Part shown: positions 1 through 9,921 of the stretch, one piece after another
Numbering within the stretch: position 1 is the stretch's first letter
How the letters are laid out: every line of letters starts with the position of its first letter
Origin: Voacanga thouarsii
Lineage: Eukaryota > Streptophyta > Magnoliopsida > Gentianales > Apocynaceae
Assembly (NCBI GenBank): GCA_026120185.1
Contig: JANUWF010001060.1
Span: 634,001 to 698,000, forward strand
DNA: 64,000 bases
Reading direction: 5' to 3'
Position numbers and translations under genes: made by a program
Notes under the pieces: generated by a model
Database searches by the model: none
The model's input: the letters and a program-made list of their open reading frames with translations, nothing else
Told to the model about the DNA's origin: nothing

Positions 1-1880
1 CTCGGATATAATGAATCATGGATCTTAGCCATACACATTCTCGACTTGCTTCATGAATGGCTATAATTTCAGCATGATTTGAAGAAGTAGCTGCTATAGA
101 TTATTTCGTAGAACGTCATGATATAGCAGTATTTCCAAATGTAAATAGATAGCCCGTTTGAGAACGTGCTTTATGTGGATCAGATAAATAACCAGCATCT
201 GCATAACCTATCAATGTTGGATTGGTTTTATTTGAATAAAATAATCCGAGATCAATTGTACCTTGGAGATATCGAATGACTTGTTTAATTCCATTCCAAT
301 GTCGTCGTGTTGGTGAAGAACTAAATCTTGCTAATAAATTGACAGCAAAAGCAATATCAGATCGTGTATTATTAGCAAGATACATCAATGCACCAATTGC
401 ACTGAGATATGGTACTTCAGGACCAAGGAGTTGTTCATCATTTTCTTGAGGTCGGAAATGATCTTTTTCCACATTTAATGATCGGACGATCATTGGAATA
501 CTCAATGGATGTGCTTTGTCCATGTAAAATCTTTTTAGCACTTTTGCTGTATATGTTGATTGATGAATAAATGTTCCACTCTCCAGATGTTCAATTTGTA
601 AACCAAGGCAAAATTTAGTTTTACCAAAATCCTTGATTTCGAATTCTCTTTTTAAATAATCAATTGTTTCTTGGAGCTCTTCAGGAGTTCCAATAAGATT
701 AATATCATCAACATATATAGCTAATATCACAAATTTAGAACCATATTTCTTAATAAAAACACATGGACATACCTGGTCATTTTTAAATCCCGCTTTCAAT
801 AAATATTCACTAAGACGTGTGAACCACATGCGCCCAGATTGCTTCGAGGCCATATAATGATTTACGCAACTTGATGGAGTAATTTTCACGAGGATAATGT
901 TTATATGCTTCAGGCATATGAAATCCTTCGTGGATTTTCATGTAAACATCATTTTCTAAATTTCCATACAAGTAAGCAGTGACAACATCTAATAGGCGCA
1001 TATCTATCTTTTCATGTACTGCCAAACTGATAAGATATCGGAGTGTAATAGCATCAATAACAGGAGAATAAGTTTCATCATAATCAATACCTGGTCTTTG
1101 TGAAAAACCTTGGGCTACTAATCGCGCTTTATATCGAACGATTTCACTCTTTTCATTGCGCTTTCGCACAAATATCCATTTGTAGCCAACAGGTTTTACA
1201 CCTTCTGGTGTTCGGATTGCAAGTCCGAAGACTTCACGTTTTGTCAGTGCATTTAACTCCGATTGAATCGCATCTTTCTATTGCAGCCAATCTTTTCTAT
1301 GCTGACATTCATCAACTGATATTGGTTTAGGATCATCACTATCATGTATAACATCAAGAGATATTATATGCAAACATATGATCAATAATTGTTTCTATCC
1401 GATTCCAACTTCTACTGGAAGTGGTATAATGGATAGAAATTTCGATGTTACTTTCATTTATGTCCGGTTCTTTGTCATAAGTTTTCTCTTGGTCTTTATC
1501 ATTCTTTTCTTCAATATGATCTTCGGATCATTTAATCCTCTTTTCTTTCGAGGATTTTTATCTTTAGAACCAAGAGGTCGGCCACGCTTACGGCGTGTTT
1601 TTGACTCAGCGACTATAGGTATAATATTTTGTTCTGTTGGAACTTCAATTCGAATAGGAGCATTTATAGGCTGGAATATGCGATTTTGTAACTCTTCTAG
1701 AGTCAACAAAAGCGTACGGCATTTGATTTGCAATGCTTTGCAAATGAATTATCTTTTGAACTTCAAGTTCACACGTGCTTGTATGCGGATCAAGATAATT
1801 TAATGATGTTGTCCAATCACGATCTTTCTTGTACTGTTTCTATTCTCCCCTAATTGAGGGAATAATGATTTCACAAGAGA
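1..1880 (-). pseudogene. copia pol fragment: connection, reverse transcriptase, RNase H
   Basis: The reading starts near 1880 with a decayed motif of the integrase-RT connection, then NYLDPHTSTCELEVQKIIHL (about 1800-1745) and a basic RKRGRPLGSKDKNPRK stretch near 1590, both typical of copia. RT follows with YKARLVAQGFSQRPGIDYDE (about 1130-1075), a degraded SLYGL motif near 860, and the catalytic YVDDINLIGT near 715-690. RNase H follows with IGYADAGYLSD near 200. Around 1-115 the motif for an AEIIAIHEAS-like RNase H segment is broken by stops. At least three frame changes separate the open segments, so no functional enzyme is made. Family identity is firm; lineage within copia was not assigned. 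Confidence 0.88.
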
Positions 1881-2044
1881 ATAAGAAAAGAAATATAAGA
1901 AAATGATGACAAGCAGGAAATGCCAAGAAAAATATCTCCTTTTTTTTCACTCTTCCCGGTACTGACTTTTCCTCTTCCTCTTTTGTCTTTTCTTCTCCTC
2001 CGACCCTCTACCTACCATCTACCTCTTCTTCTTCCTCATACAGA

Positions 2045-2069
2045 TATATATATATATATATATATATAT
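2045..2069. repeat. (TA)n microsatellite in the RKD-like 5' leader
   Basis: About 12 TA units follow a pyrimidine-rich stretch (about 1936-2042) that looks like a plant 5' UTR. The tract lies 55 bases before the ATG at 2125. Confidence 0.9.
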
Positions 2070-2124
2070 GTATCGATATATATCTCAGTTATCAGTCATC
2101 AAAAACAAAAATCACAAAGCAGAT

Positions 2125-3472
2125 ATGGAGACTCGTAATTCATTTGAGACATGGTCAAATTTTGACTCGGTTTCTGCAGCAGATGTTGATGTATTTTTCT
2201 TTCCAAACCAACCGCTTCTGCCTAATTCAAACACAGAAGATTTTGATATGTTTTCCTTTCCAAACCAACCACTTCCTCCTAATTTCAGGTGAGATACCTT
2301 TGAGGGCTTCCATTTGTTTTTAGTGTGCTTGATAATGAAATTAAACTCTCTTTTGGTTTGTTTTTGATGTAAATCGATGGAAGTTTTGAACATACTTGCT
2401 TTGGACCAAGTTGATCTACCCCTACAAGAGACTGCTTTTGATACTGTTCCTCTTGATGCTATTCCTTTGAATGAGGATATGCTTGTGCATGATCCATTCT
2501 ACTCTCTAATGGATTTTGAACAAAGCCAGAATATGATTCCAGGTTATTATACATTTAAACATGGATTTTGAATGGTATTACCTTTACTTATATTATTTTC
2601 TTTTTCTAGGAGAAATAATGAGTGGTCTTGGCAACGAAGTCGGAGTAAGTACTCATGAAATGTATAATATCGAAGTTCAAGATATTATTGCAAACAAAAT
2701 TCCTGGGGAGAAGAAGATGATTAAGAGGCAGAGAGAGAAGAAGGGCAATAACTCCCAGACACTATCAAGAGAAACAATTTCGCAGTACTTTTACCTACCA
2801 ATCAAGAGCGCGACCAAAGAAGCTGAATATTGGCATAACCCATCTCAAGAAAAGATGTAGGGAGTTAGGAATTCGTCGATGGCCTCACAGGAAGTTGGTG
2901 AGCTTGGAGACCATAATCAAGAATGTTCAGGTTCTCTCTCATACATACTTATAATTTGCAAGTATGAAACTATGAAAGATTTATAAGTAAATAACCGATG
3001 ATATCACTTCGATTTACAGGAGATGCAAAATAAAGAAGAAGGAGGACATATGGTCGAGAAGAAGTTGAAAGAAGCCATTGCGATACTTGGAATGTGAAAA
3101 ACGAGTTGGTGGAAGAAAGTCCTAATACGCAGTTAGAGGACCAAACACAGAAATTGAGACAAGCATGCTTCAAGGCCAAATATAATAAGAAATTTAATTA
3201 TAATAAACTTAAGGGGATCATAAAATCCCAAGACTCATTTCGCAGTAATTTTACGGCTAATTCTGTTGCTAGTCTCGATGCTTGGCTCAAAAGGGAAAGA
3301 AAATGAGGAGGATGTCGAAAAAGATGAGTTGAAATCCATAATTACTAATTGTTTGTCTTCCTCTAATGTAAATATTGAAAAAGAACAATTACAAACCTTC
3401 ATCTTAAATTTGTCAGCTCAATTACAAAAGAGCAATTATAAGCATGTATCCTCAAGTTCATATGAACACTAG
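2125..3472 (+). pseudogene. RKD-type RWP-RK transcription factor gene, broken
   Basis: Four exon-like blocks can be read: 2125-2288 (starts METRNSFETW, donor caG|gtgag), about 2384-2542 (donor cag|gttat), 2610-2930 (acceptor ctag|gag, donor cag|gttct) and 3020-3472 (acceptor acag|gag). Exon 3 holds the RWP-RK DNA-binding domain: LSRETISQYFYLPIKSA, then, after an extra base near 2821, LNIGITHLKKRCRELGIRRW followed by PHRKLVSLETIIKNVQ. Exon 4 has a second one-base shift near 3092 before EESPNTQLEDQTQKLRQACF, and an early stop at 3304 with related sequence continuing in another frame. RKD proteins are nuclear regulators of egg-cell and early-embryo identity in plants. Introns are kept, so this is a DNA copy and not a retrocopy. 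It is short of a full gene: about 250 bases of 5' flank and almost no 3' UTR. Identity of the domain is firm; loss of function is very likely. Confidence 0.85.
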
Positions 3473-3479
3473 TGATATG

Positions 3480-4130
3480 AATAAAAGATGTGATGCTTAT
3501 TATTAATGGAAATATCTTTTTCCCTTATTATCTTTTCGTTCCACTTCGGTGGCGGTATTTCTCCGTGATAAGGGAAATATCGAGTGTGTCCATGACCATA
3601 ACCACGGCCACCGCCACAACTGCGACTATAACGATGGCTTACGTTGGAGCCAACGACATTCACTTCAGGAGTCTTTGTTGAGCCGATTCATCCGGCTTCA
3701 TGATTTCTCAATAATAACTCATGTTAAATTTGTCAATTTGGGATACCATTTTTCTCGATATTGTTACTTCGTAGGACAATATTCGAGGTATGAAAAGTGG
3801 AGAATGTCTTCTCCAATATAACTTCATCAGTAACTTTTTCTCCGCAAAATTTTTAACTAAGATGTAATTTTATACATCACGGAGTTCACGGTTTTACAAT
3901 CTTGCAACTTCGGGTGCAACTATTCATACCGTGCAGTGGGTAGTACGACTATCTTCAGGTGGTCAAATATTTCTTTTTATCCACATGACATATGGATCTC
4001 ATTTTTTTTAGCATTTAGATGCATTTTTGTATGACATATAAAATTTTTTTTCCAGAAATATCAAGGGCTACAAATTCGAATTTAGCGAGATCAATAAATG
4101 CGTACCTGTCTTCTGGCTTTAATAACGGCG
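3480..4130 (-). pseudogene. copia gag remnant
   Basis: Read on the minus strand from the leader, the sequence encodes FEFVALDISGKN (about 4085-4050), then a short deleted stretch, then DHLKIVVLPTARYE (about 3965-3925), a segment resembling LQDCKTVN, and an ILEKTFSTFH-like segment broken by stops. It ends in a Gly/Arg-rich tract, RSCGGGRGYGHGHTRY (about 3620-3570). These are the ordered landmarks of a copia gag. The zinc knuckle that should follow is absent: the sequence breaks off within about 10-20 bases of the stop codon of the opposite-strand RKD-like gene. Several frameshifts and stops mean it is not functional. Confidence 0.75.
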
Positions 4131-4170
4131 AGAGACTCGTGCTCGATAACGTGTTATAAAATTAGGGTAG

Positions 4171-4518
4171 TGTTAGAATAAAATCTACACACTACACACT
4201 AAGAAAATTCTAACTATTCTTTGCACAAGAATTTCTCTTCAAACTTCTCTCTTTCTTTCTCTCACAATTCTTTCTCTAATCTTTCTTTCACTAATCTTTC
4301 TTTCACAAAATGATGGTGTATTACAAGTTTAGAGAATAGCTCTATTTATAGAGCTCTAATTAGTGGAATACATCATGGCATACATCATCTTCAACTAATC
4401 TCAATTAATGGTGTCTCCACTAAATGGTGGACATCCATACAAATCTTCTAATAATTCACATAAATCCATAATTAGTGGAGCCTCCACTAATTAATGGAAA
4501 TTCCAATAATTCATAACA
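4171..4518 (-). repeat. 5' LTR of the minus-strand copia element
   Basis: The 348-bp repeat is bounded by TGTTA and TAACA. On the minus strand a TATA box reads CTCTATAAATAGAGC (about 4340-4356), placed as an LTR promoter should be. Directly inside its 3' end is a leader with ATAACACGTTATCGAGCACG, a motif common just inside plant copia LTRs, and gag follows. The partner LTR is outside the window. The outer flank is accag (4519-4523). Confidence 0.75.
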
Positions 4519-5056
4519 ACCAGCATATAATAATTTAATTAAGAAGAAACTCCTGTTCTGTGCGGGCACCAACTACCATATTTTGGATTGAATTTTTAGG
4601 AAGAAATGTCCTAATCATCCAGTAGGGAACCATATCTAATATAAAAATATTTAAAAAATGTTTTCTCCTTTGAGAGAAATCTGTCAGAATGATTTAGATG
4701 ATTTTCTGAACATTTTCTTATCTTGTTCAATGTATTAAAAGATATTTTCTTGAGGAAATATATTAAGTACATATTGAAGCAACTTATTTTACTGCATTAC
4801 TCTGCCACTTCAGATTCAATATTAATTCAGACCAACATATAATAAAATAGTCAACGAACGAAAATCGTAATGTTTGCCAAATTAATAGACAAATGACGGA
4901 GCCATTTCTGACATTTTCTATCCCTTTTTCGTAAGTGATGAGAATTGATAAATTTCCATGACAAGATTTGCAGTCTGTTTTTTCTTCATTTTCTCCGAGA
5001 TCACACATATGATGCTTGCCAAACTAATACCAGAGAAATTGAAAATATGAAACAGG
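4519..5056. other. no gene recognised
   Basis: This AT-rich stretch lies between two copia fragments. A 74-codon minus-strand ORF (4784-5008) matches nothing I recognise. I see no LTR ends or repeats here. It may be unrelated host sequence or old transposon sequence. Confidence 0.4.
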
Positions 5057-5240
5057 TGTAATGCCTTGTATATTCGTTATCAATAATATATATAGATGGT
5101 ATAAGAAATATAACAGAAAATATACTGTATAAATAAGATAAGTATATATACACCAGAATATTATAGAAGAGTATTACTGTATAAAGAAATTAAGTAAATA
5201 TACACAAAATATATAGTAAATAATAAAATATACGTTAACA
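5057..5240 (-). repeat. 3' LTR of a second copia fragment, with polypurine tract
   Basis: On the minus strand the purine tract GTAGGGAGAGAGGGG (5255-5241) is followed by TGTTAACGTATATT. The LTR then runs 184 bp, AT-rich, and ends in GCATTACA at 5057. Short LTRs of this form are typical of some copia lineages. The 5' LTR is missing, so the outer boundary rests on the TGT...ACA ends only. Confidence 0.65.
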
Positions 5241-5255
5241 CCCCTCTCTCCCTAC

Positions 5256-5583
5256 AATCGGAACGGGAGATACTTAAACGTTCAGATTGTCACAAAAATC
5301 TTGAAATAAGTTACGGGAAGTCCCTTTGTCCCAATGTCGGCAAATTGAAGGCAGGAAGGAACATGAAGCACTTGAATGGTCCCAGTAGGCACTTTCTCAT
5401 GTACAAAGTGAATATTAATTTCAATATGTTTAGTGCGCATATTCGGAACAGGATTAGAGCTAAGGAAAACAGCACTAAATTATCACAAAAACCAAAAAAC
5501 TGGTAAGAGGATGACAGCCAAGCCCAAAAAGTAAGGAGTGATGCAGGAAAGCTCAAAAACAACATTAGCCTCTGCACAATTGA
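5256..5583 (-). pseudogene. copia RNase H C-terminus
   Basis: The minus strand encodes NPVPNMRTKHIEINIHFVHE (about 5460-5400), then VPTGTIQVLHVPSCLQFADI and GTKGLP (to about 5313). This is the end of copia pol, where the usual motif is RTKHIEIDxHFVRE. Upstream, a degraded YCDN-type segment and two frame changes lead back to about 5583, where homology stops. The purine tract and LTR follow at the expected distance. It is the 3' end of one element cut off on its 5' side. Confidence 0.8.
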
Positions 5584-6518
5584 TGTGTGTGCTTGTGTGC
5601 ATATATTTATGCATAGATAGAAATCTCAACAATTCACACAAAAATAATCAGATTTTAGTCTAAAATACTAAAAATCACTAGTATAACACACGTATGGACA
5701 AATATGCGCATAATATAATATAGAGTTCTAATTCTCAAGTATTGTATCTCTGAGATAACCTAGCAAGTACTTCTACTATACTGTCATTTCATTGTTTGTC
5801 CAATCACTCATATAAGTAAATTGACAAATTATCAAGAATAATAGCCAACCCCACCACACTAGAGAGAATCCAAAGTCACCAAATCTAAAGAATAAGAAGA
5901 AGAGATAAGCAGTGTAAGTAAATAGGATTTCCCAATATTATGTCAAATCTTAATTAACTAGAATAGCTAATTAACAACCTAAATTAGACACCAATGGGTA
6001 ATCTAATACAAAAACAACTCTCTCTCGAGTTATAAGTCTCCTAATCTTAATCTAATTAATAGGTATTTCTATCTCACTAATCAAACATAAGGGGCATTAA
6101 GATAAATTACCCGTTAATTTGGGGAAAATGGTGTCCATATCTCTAGGCAATCTCATAACCCTTTAACCATCTAGTTCTCATCCCTCAACCCCTTTCGAGC
6201 AAATCGAAGGAAACCTCATGAAGTAAATTAATTAATTGAGCCACTAAATCCTAACCCAATCTCTCGAATTCATTAGGACGAGAAAACCTAATTATTCACA
6301 ATACAGAATACAAGCCAGTGATTGAATACCCAAAAATACATTGAAATAAACTAAAATAGAAATCCATATCCAAAAAAATAAGGGCTCAACCCTTCAAATA
6401 CATCATAAATCTATGAAAAGCTAACAAATTAAAAATAGAAATACAAGAAGAGAGAGAAGAAAACTCTTAGACAAGTGGCTCATTTCACTATCTTCCAGAT
6501 CTCCCTTGAAATTGCTCA
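5584..6518. other. unclassified LTR-like sequence, part 1
   Basis: No coding sequence. The style (long AT-rich runs with a CTCGAAAGGGGTTGAGGGATG-like segment on the minus strand near 6200) resembles the untranslated or LTR part of a gypsy element. It continues at 7915-8188 and 16327-16685 once the CACTA and Angela insertions are removed. I could not find its ends. Confidence 0.3.
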
Positions 6519-7914
6519 CACTACAAGAAAACAGCAATTTAGCGACGGCCAAATCCGTCGCTAATTGAGTTTAGCGACGGATTTTTACCCTCGCTAAAAC
6601 TGGCGTCGCAAATAGCGACGGAACAAAAATCCGTCGCTAACAGCGACGGATATTAAGTAATGATATTTATAATTAAATTTACAATTAAGGCCGTTGCTAA
6701 TCCGTCGCTAAATTTAGCGACGGATATTAAGTAATGATCCAACGAATTTTATTTAAAAAAAATTAATTAGTCAAGACCCGGCTTAACCGGTTTAACCCGA
6801 CCCGCCAAATAATTTTTTGATATTATGTCGGACACGGGGTTCGAACCCGCGTCCTTGTTGTGGAGGAGCACATGCTCCACCACTAGACTGTTGATATTCT
6901 TGTGATTTTTTGTTATTTATATTAATTATATAGTATTTTTTTTTATAAATTAGCGATGGATTTGCAAGGGATTTGCGACGGATTAGTGACGACCCGATTT
7001 GCCGTTGCTAATTAGCAACGGATTAGCGACAGTAGTTTAAGAATTATTTAATATTAATGAATAATCATAAATGTCGTAGCTAATCCCTCACAAATTAGCG
7101 ATGGATTATGACCGTAGCTAATCCATCGCTAATTAGCAAGGGATTCGCTACGGCTTATGCTAATCCCTTGCTAATTTGCGAGGGACAATAAGCCGTAGCT
7201 AATCCCTTGCTAATTTGCAAGGGATTAGCTACGACATTTGAATAAGGGATTAGTATTAGTGTTAATTACGTACACCGTAGCTAATCTCTCGCTAATTAGC
7301 GAGGGATTAGCTACTGCATTTGAGCAATTAATTTAGTGTTAGTTTTAATTACGTATACCGTAGCTAATCCCTTGCTAATTAGGGAGGGACAAGAAGCAGT
7401 AGCTAATCGCTTGCTAATTAGTGAGGGATAAGAAGCCGTAGCTAATCCCATGCTAATTAGCGAGGAATTAGCTACGGTATTCGAAAAATTAATTAGTATT
7501 AGTGTTAATTACGTATACCGTAGCTAATCCCTCGCTAATTAGCGAGGGATTAGCTACAACATTTGAGCAATTAATTTAGTATTAGTTTTAATTACGTATG
7601 CCGTAGCTAATCCCTTGCTAATTAGCGAGGGACAAGAAGCAGTATCTAATCCCTTGCTAATTAGCGAGTGATAAGAAGCCGTAGCTAGGGATTAGCTACG
7701 GCATTCGAACAATTAATTTAGTGTTAGTTTTAATTACATTCGTAATAGATAATCCCTCGCTAATTAGCGAGGGATTAGCTACGGCTTCTGATAAAATTTT
7801 AAAAAATAAATTAAAATTAAAATTTTTTTCTGCCGTCACTATTCCGTCACAAATTAGCGACGGTAACAAAGCCGTTGCTAATTTCCGTCGCTAAAATGCA
7901 TTTTTCTTGTAGTA
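6519..7914. mobile_element. non-autonomous CACTA (En/Spm) transposon
   Basis: The left end reads CACTACAAGAAAA and the right end TTTTTCTTGTAGTA, so the terminal inverted repeats match the CACTA superfamily except for the last base. The flanking triplets are tca (6516-6518) and tcg (7915-7917), a near match to the 3-base target duplication expected. No transposase ORF is present in 1396 bp. The interior is filled with inverted modules: TAGCGACGG-type subterminal repeats near both ends and, at about 7050-7790, many copies of a palindromic unit built from GTAGCTAATCCCTTGCTAAT and its complement. It is mobilised, if at all, by a transposase supplied elsewhere. Confidence 0.87.
6836..6888 (-). other. 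tRNA-like segment with A and B boxes inside the CACTA element
   Basis: On the minus strand, TCTAGTGGTGGAGC (A-box-like, 6888-6875) is followed about 25 bases later by GCGGGTTCGAACCCC (6850-6836), a perfect B-box core. The spacing fits a tRNA-type internal Pol III promoter, but no full cloverleaf with an acceptor stem can be drawn. It is a tRNA-derived relic rather than a tRNA gene. Confidence 0.5.
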
Positions 7915-8188
7915 TCGCATTCTCTTCAATGGAATCTTAGATCCTCCATTGAAATGCTCTCTTAGTGTCTCTAAGGTTTGGGTAGCTCTTTCCTCTCTCT
8001 AAAATCGTGTTTGAAATAACAGAAATGAAGGTATTTATAGTGAAGCTTAGAAAACCTTGAAATCTACAGAATAAAAGCTTATCTCGACATAAACTAATGC
8101 CTGTTGTAATGCTTGCTATGTGCAGGTTGGATACCTTTTTCACTTTCCCACTCTAAACCGACGTCTGTTGCTTGTCTCATCTAGTGCT
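7915..8188. other. unclassified LTR-like sequence, part 2
   Basis: Continuation of the sequence split by the CACTA element. A 68-codon minus-strand ORF here has no recognisable motif. It ends at gatta (8189-8193), the target duplication of the next element. Confidence 0.3.
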
Positions 8189-8193
8189 GATTA

Positions 8194-9908
8194 TGTTAGT
8201 GTTGTGCCCTAGAGGCAATCACTTGTACATTGTATATGACACATTTTATTTTAATAAATGGTATTATTTATCTTACAGTTTCTTTGTTTACTTTTAAGTA
8301 AAATAACTATTCAATAAAGTCCCTAGTACAACATTGTGTTAAGGAAATCATGATAGAGACCATGATATGAGATTCCTACTACACTGTATAGTGTTAGTAC
8401 TTAAATAGTCCCTAGTCATAGTATTAATGAGACAGGACATCATAATGCATTAAGACTAGCATGTGTTAGACTTCCTGATTTGATCAGGCGGTGGTTCTCA
8501 TATCCGTGAGTATTGAGATACTCAAAGTTAACACATGGATGCTTGTTAATAGAACAAGTTCATTGGATGACCTAGCTATAAGATAATCACATGGATAACT
8601 ATTTAGTGTCAGTAATATAATCTCAATATAGCGAACATTCAAGTATCCTTAGACTTGAGATTTCCAAGGTACTTTGTTTGCTGAGCATTGTACTTTGATT
8701 CCAATCTCTAGAGCTCGATCGAGGGCCACCTATGGGATGGATATTGGGTACATTGTGAGGTAAACGAAAAAAGTTAAGAGAGTCAATAAAAGATTCACCA
8801 CACCTAATAGTATGGGCGAATATCTCATGGCCACTTGTAGGAATTACTACTCGAGAAGTCCTTGGCCAAGACGACTATGTATTGGAAACAGCTCCAATTG
8901 ATACACATCTAGAGTAGTGGGTTCCTGATACAAGTACTATTGTATTCGGGCCAGAATTAATTCTGGAGGGAGTTGGCATTAATTCCGTACTCCAAACTGA
9001 ATGAGATATTGTATAGTGAAATGAGTTAATTGCACTGTAGTTTGTTATTGAAGGGTTCATGTCAAGCCACTTGACTTCCTAGACTCTTGGATGGTCATAA
9101 TGTGTTGCTAGATACCGCTCATGATATGTGAATATAGGTTTATTAATTGATGAATTAATAAACCAATCCTTATTAAAATTAATATGATTAATTATAATTA
9201 ATTATGGATTATTAATCTCAAAGACGTTTAGATTAATTCATGTTCGCTACCAATTGACTAGGAAACCTAATAGGTCACACACAATAGAGGATTGTATACT
9301 CAAGATGCTATTTGATAACATAGTGGGGTTAATTGTGAGAAAGAGAAGTTGTTGTGGACAAATTATAATTAGTTATAATTTGTGGTCCAAATTATAATTG
9401 TGAGAACTTGATATTTCCAATTACAATTAGGGAATTCTAATTGTTTTAGGATTTCAAAATTTTCAATGAATTTTTCGGTTTATATGATGATATAACCAAA
9501 ACCCTAAGAGAGTGATTCACACGAAAATTGCAACCACCAAAAACTCTCTTCTCTTCTCTCCTCTCTCTCATTTTGCTAAAAACGAGAAGAGCAGCCATCT
9601 TTTTCTGCTAACTCAAGAAATTTTGGTGCATGAGTGTTCATCTGTGTGGATTTCTATTTGAAATAATCACACATTGTGATTATGGTGGTTGGACGTTCTA
9701 CTCTCGTGTAGTTTGATCAGAAGGATTGCTAAATCGCGCCTCGACTTAAAGAAGAAAATTTTTGTTCTTCAGACGATCATAGAAAGGTAAAAAGCTATTA
9801 CCTTTGATCTCTTTATGTCGTGTTTTCTACACATATGCAGATCTTGGAATGGTATCTCGTTTTATTTTCCGCTGCGCCATATACGATATGAGTGAGAGAT
9901 ACCCAACA
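8194..9908 (+). repeat. 5' LTR of the plus-strand Angela-type element
   Basis: This 1715-bp repeat starts TGTTAGTGTTGTGCCC and ends ACCCAACA, directly before the primer site. Its first approximately 560 bases are repeated at 15714-16280. ORFs in it are fortuitous. Confidence 0.92.
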
Positions 9909-9909
9909 G

Positions 9910-9921
9910 TGGTATCAGAGA
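9910..9921 (+). other. primer binding site (initiator Met tRNA)
   Basis: TGGTATCAGAGA, one base after the 5' LTR, matches the usual plant copia site TGGTATCAGAGC in 11 of 12 bases. Confidence 0.9.

Larger units (their letters stand above)
1..4518 (-). mobile_element. Ty1/copia retrotransposon, 5' LTR to RNase H, interrupted by an RKD-like gene
   Basis: Read on the minus strand, the order is 5' LTR (4518-4171), short leader, gag (about 4130-3480), then the integrase-RT connection, RT and RNase H (about 1880-1). This is the normal copia order, but protease and integrase are missing. Their place is taken by a plus-strand RWP-RK gene remnant. The 3' LTR lies beyond the left edge, so no target duplication can be tested. 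All reading frames carry stops or shifts. That gag and pol belong to one element is inferred from shared strand, order and spacing; two separate fragments flanking the gene remain possible. Confidence 0.75.

Noticed and set aside
1378..1803. 141-codon plus-strand ORF with hydrophobic segments
   Set aside because: It is the complement of the copia connection region, where the minus strand gives a clear copia reading.
4784..5008. 74-codon minus-strand ORF between copia fragments
   Set aside because: No domain, no splice context and no second copy in the window; not enough to call a gene.
6836..6888. Possible tRNA gene
   Set aside because: A and B boxes are present but no acceptor stem or complete cloverleaf can be formed; annotated only as a tRNA-like relic.
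7050..7790. Repeat array that might be taken for a CRISPR
   Set aside because: Units are palindromic, contiguous and of uneven length with no unique spacers, and lie inside a CACTA element of a plant genome.
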